From Knufia peltigerae (lineage: Eukaryota; Ascomycota; Eurotiomycetes; Chaetothyriales; Trichomeriaceae), in NCBI GenBank assembly GCA_030247855.1, contig JAPDRN010000012.1, positions 372,001-436,000 on the forward strand: a DNA stretch of 64,000 bases. Direction: 5' to 3'. Positions within the stretch are counted from its first letter, which is position 1. The number at the start of each line of letters is the position of its first letter. The position numbers and the translations under genes were made by a program. Positions 62,787 to 64,000 of this stretch are shown piece after piece. The notes below the pieces were generated by a model. That model was not told the origin of the DNA, ran no database searches, and worked only from the letters and a program-made list of their open reading frames with translations.

Positions 62787-64000
62787 TTAAGGCTGAATCT
62801 TGGTACCGCTATTATAGTCAGGGCCGTCGTAAAAGGTGTTGTGAAATAGGCCGCTCGCTATTTGGTAACATTGGAGTTGCGGTGATCCGTAAACCAAGAA
62901 GCCAAGGCAGTCGTTGTTTTGCCCACATAATTCTGCACACGAAGCATAATCGGCAATATTGGTAATACTTGAATAGCCGCCGGCCCCAGCATTCCAATCC
63001 TGGCCGCAGAGGCGATTGAACTGTGCGCCCGAGCTGGTCGTGAAGGGGTCGGTTTGGTCAGCACAAGTTCCTGTTATAGGAGAAAGCTTGCGACCGAGAT
63101 CGAACCCAGCGTTACCTTGCACCCCGTTGCTGTCGGCGTATAATGTACAAGTTTGTATGGTTGTGGGGTCTGGATTGAAAGGCGGGTCGGCAGGAAGCTC
63201 TGTGAACTGGTACTGGGCGTATTGGCAGCTTGGGACATTGGCACATGACTCCATGCAGTCGGCAAAGGAGGCACTATTCTGAACAGATCCAATTTGGGTG
63301 CCACCAGTTTGAGTGTTGCATTCAAGCTCGAACTTGTCGTTATTGGCTGCTGTATAAGGACTCGACATGGCTGTACAAGTTGGAGAACTATTGGCGCTGG
63401 TAGTAGTAGTGGTGCTGGTCGTCGTGCTGGTTGTCGTGCTGGTTGTAGTTGTTGTCGACGTAGAAGTTGTAGTTGTGATCGTCATAGAAGTGGTCGTGGT
63501 GGTCGTAGACCCCATCGTCGAGGTGGTAGTGGTGGCAGGGCGAGAGATCAACATAACAGCCGTGTCGTACATTTTGGGGACTGCTCCGCCGTTCGAAGAG
63601 TCTTTCAGGTAACAGTGGCCCTCTTGTGATAGGTTGACCACGCCAGCAGCAGTTTGGTCAAACACAGCGGCGACACAAGCCGCATTATTATCACACATCG
63701 TCAGACATGCGTCGAAGTTCGCCACCACCGCATTGTTAAGGTCTCCACTAGCAATGTCCATATTACAGGCTTCTTGGTACCGACTTCCTTGCAGACTAGT
63801 GTAGACGGATTGATCCACACATGATGTAGGCCCTGGAATCGCAGTGGTGGTAGTGGTGGTGGATGATGATGATGTCGTGGCTGGCCCTGACACAACGGAA
63901 GCAAATTCATAACCCGTTTCAGAGAAGATGGGTTCACCGACTGACGCTGCAAGATTGCAATTGCCATTGTCCAACACCACAAATTCACAGCCATCCGTGG
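62787..64000 (-). CDS. PAN/apple-domain, threonine-rich surface protein (5' end outside window)
   Basis: The frame is open from the right edge to a stop at 62787, giving at least 404 aa; the N terminus is missing. At least three Cys-rich PAN/apple-like modules are visible: CVDQ...CNMDIASGDLNN...CLTMCDNNAACVAAVF; CTAMSS...FELECNTQ...CMESCANVPSCQYAQY; and CADQTDPF...FNRLCGQDW...CAELCGQNNDCLGFLVY. They are separated by a Ser/Thr-only linker (about residues 155-205 of the visible part) coded by ACn repeats, typical of O-glycosylated cell-wall proteins. Binding of glycans or proteins at the surface is likely. The neighbouring gene is UstYa-like. Confidence 0.72.
   Translation of the reverse strand, partial: TDGCEFVVLDNGNCNLAASVGEPIFSETGYEFASVVSGPATTSSSSTTTTTTAIPGPTSCVDQSVYTSLQGSRYQEACNMDIASGDLNNAVVANFDACLTMCDNNAACVAAVFDQTAAGVVNLSQEGHCYLKDSSNGGAVPKMYDTAVMLISRPATTTTSTMGSTTTTTTSMTITTTTSTSTTTTTSTTTSTTTSTTTTTSANSSPTCTAMSSPYTAANNDKFELECNTQTGGTQIGSVQNSASFADCMESCANVPSCQYAQYQFTELPADPPFNPDPTTIQTCTLYADSNGVQGNAGFDLGRKLSPITGTCADQTDPFTTSSGAQFNRLCGQDWNAGAGGYSSITNIADYASCAELCGQNNDCLGFLVYGSPQLQCYQIASGLFHNTFYDGPDYNSGTKIQP

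Noticed and set aside
1..64000. CRISPR arrays, rRNA genes and intact transposons
   Set aside because: No regularly spaced repeats, rRNA-like blocks, transposase or reverse-transcriptase motifs were found.

Overview
The window is nuclear DNA of a filamentous ascomycete (Pezizomycotina). Genes are interrupted by short introns (about 43-76 bp) with GT-AG borders and CTAAC/CTGAC-like branch sites. There are several Zn2Cys6 regulators, many MFS and P450 genes, and fungal-only families (DUF4267, UstYa-like, fungal S41 peptidase). The density of catabolic genes would suit a black-yeast-type Eurotiomycete, but that placement is inference from gene content only. I reconstructed exon structures by hand; every multi-exon model given below closes in frame.

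Layout. (1) 0.4-10.1 kb: a stand-alone mitochondrial MoaA/Cnx2-type molybdenum-cofactor gene, a histidine-acid-phosphatase-like surface protein, a heme-less molybdenum sulfite oxidase, a small-subunit catalase and a DUF4267 membrane protein. Cofactor synthesis, the Mo enzyme and a peroxide scavenger are within 9 kb. (2) 10.7-37.8 kb: a large catabolic island. It holds a phenol-hydroxylase-type flavoprotein, a TRI12-like MFS pump, two P450s, a gamma-resorcylate-decarboxylase-like amidohydrolase, a 3-ketosteroid-dehydrogenase-like flavoprotein, a regulator with two C2H2 fingers plus a Zn2Cys6 cluster, a family III CoA-transferase divergent from an AtuA/DUF1446 protein, a YtcJ-like amidohydrolase, a DHA1-type MFS transporter and a Zn2Cys6 regulator. 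The inferred logic is oxidise, dehydrogenate or decarboxylate, activate with CoA, then process. A recurring TCGGCCCC(T/A)-type motif occurs in four intergenic regions of the 15-24 kb core and may be the operator of the C2H2-Zn2Cys6 protein. (3) 37.8-49.3 kb: an HMT1-type ABC transporter, a GPI-anchored S41 peptidase-like protein, a 2.7-kb gene-poor stretch, a nuclear protein of unknown function and an FHA-kinase fusion. (4) 49.8-60 kb: a second catabolic island with a Zn2Cys6 regulator, two divergent SDRs, an MDR dehydrogenase, a TAXI-type substrate-binding protein without signal peptide, a bicupin and a class II aldolase. (5) 60-64 kb: a UstYa-like membrane protein with two HxxHC motifs, and a PAN/apple-domain, threonine-rich surface protein that runs off the right edge.

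A theme of the window is enzymes whose expected catalytic residue is not where it should be: the acid phosphatase lacks HD, the CoA-transferase lacks the Asp nucleophile, one SDR lacks YxxxK, and the MDR lacks the catalytic-zinc Cys. No tRNA, rRNA, intact transposon or CRISPR was found.
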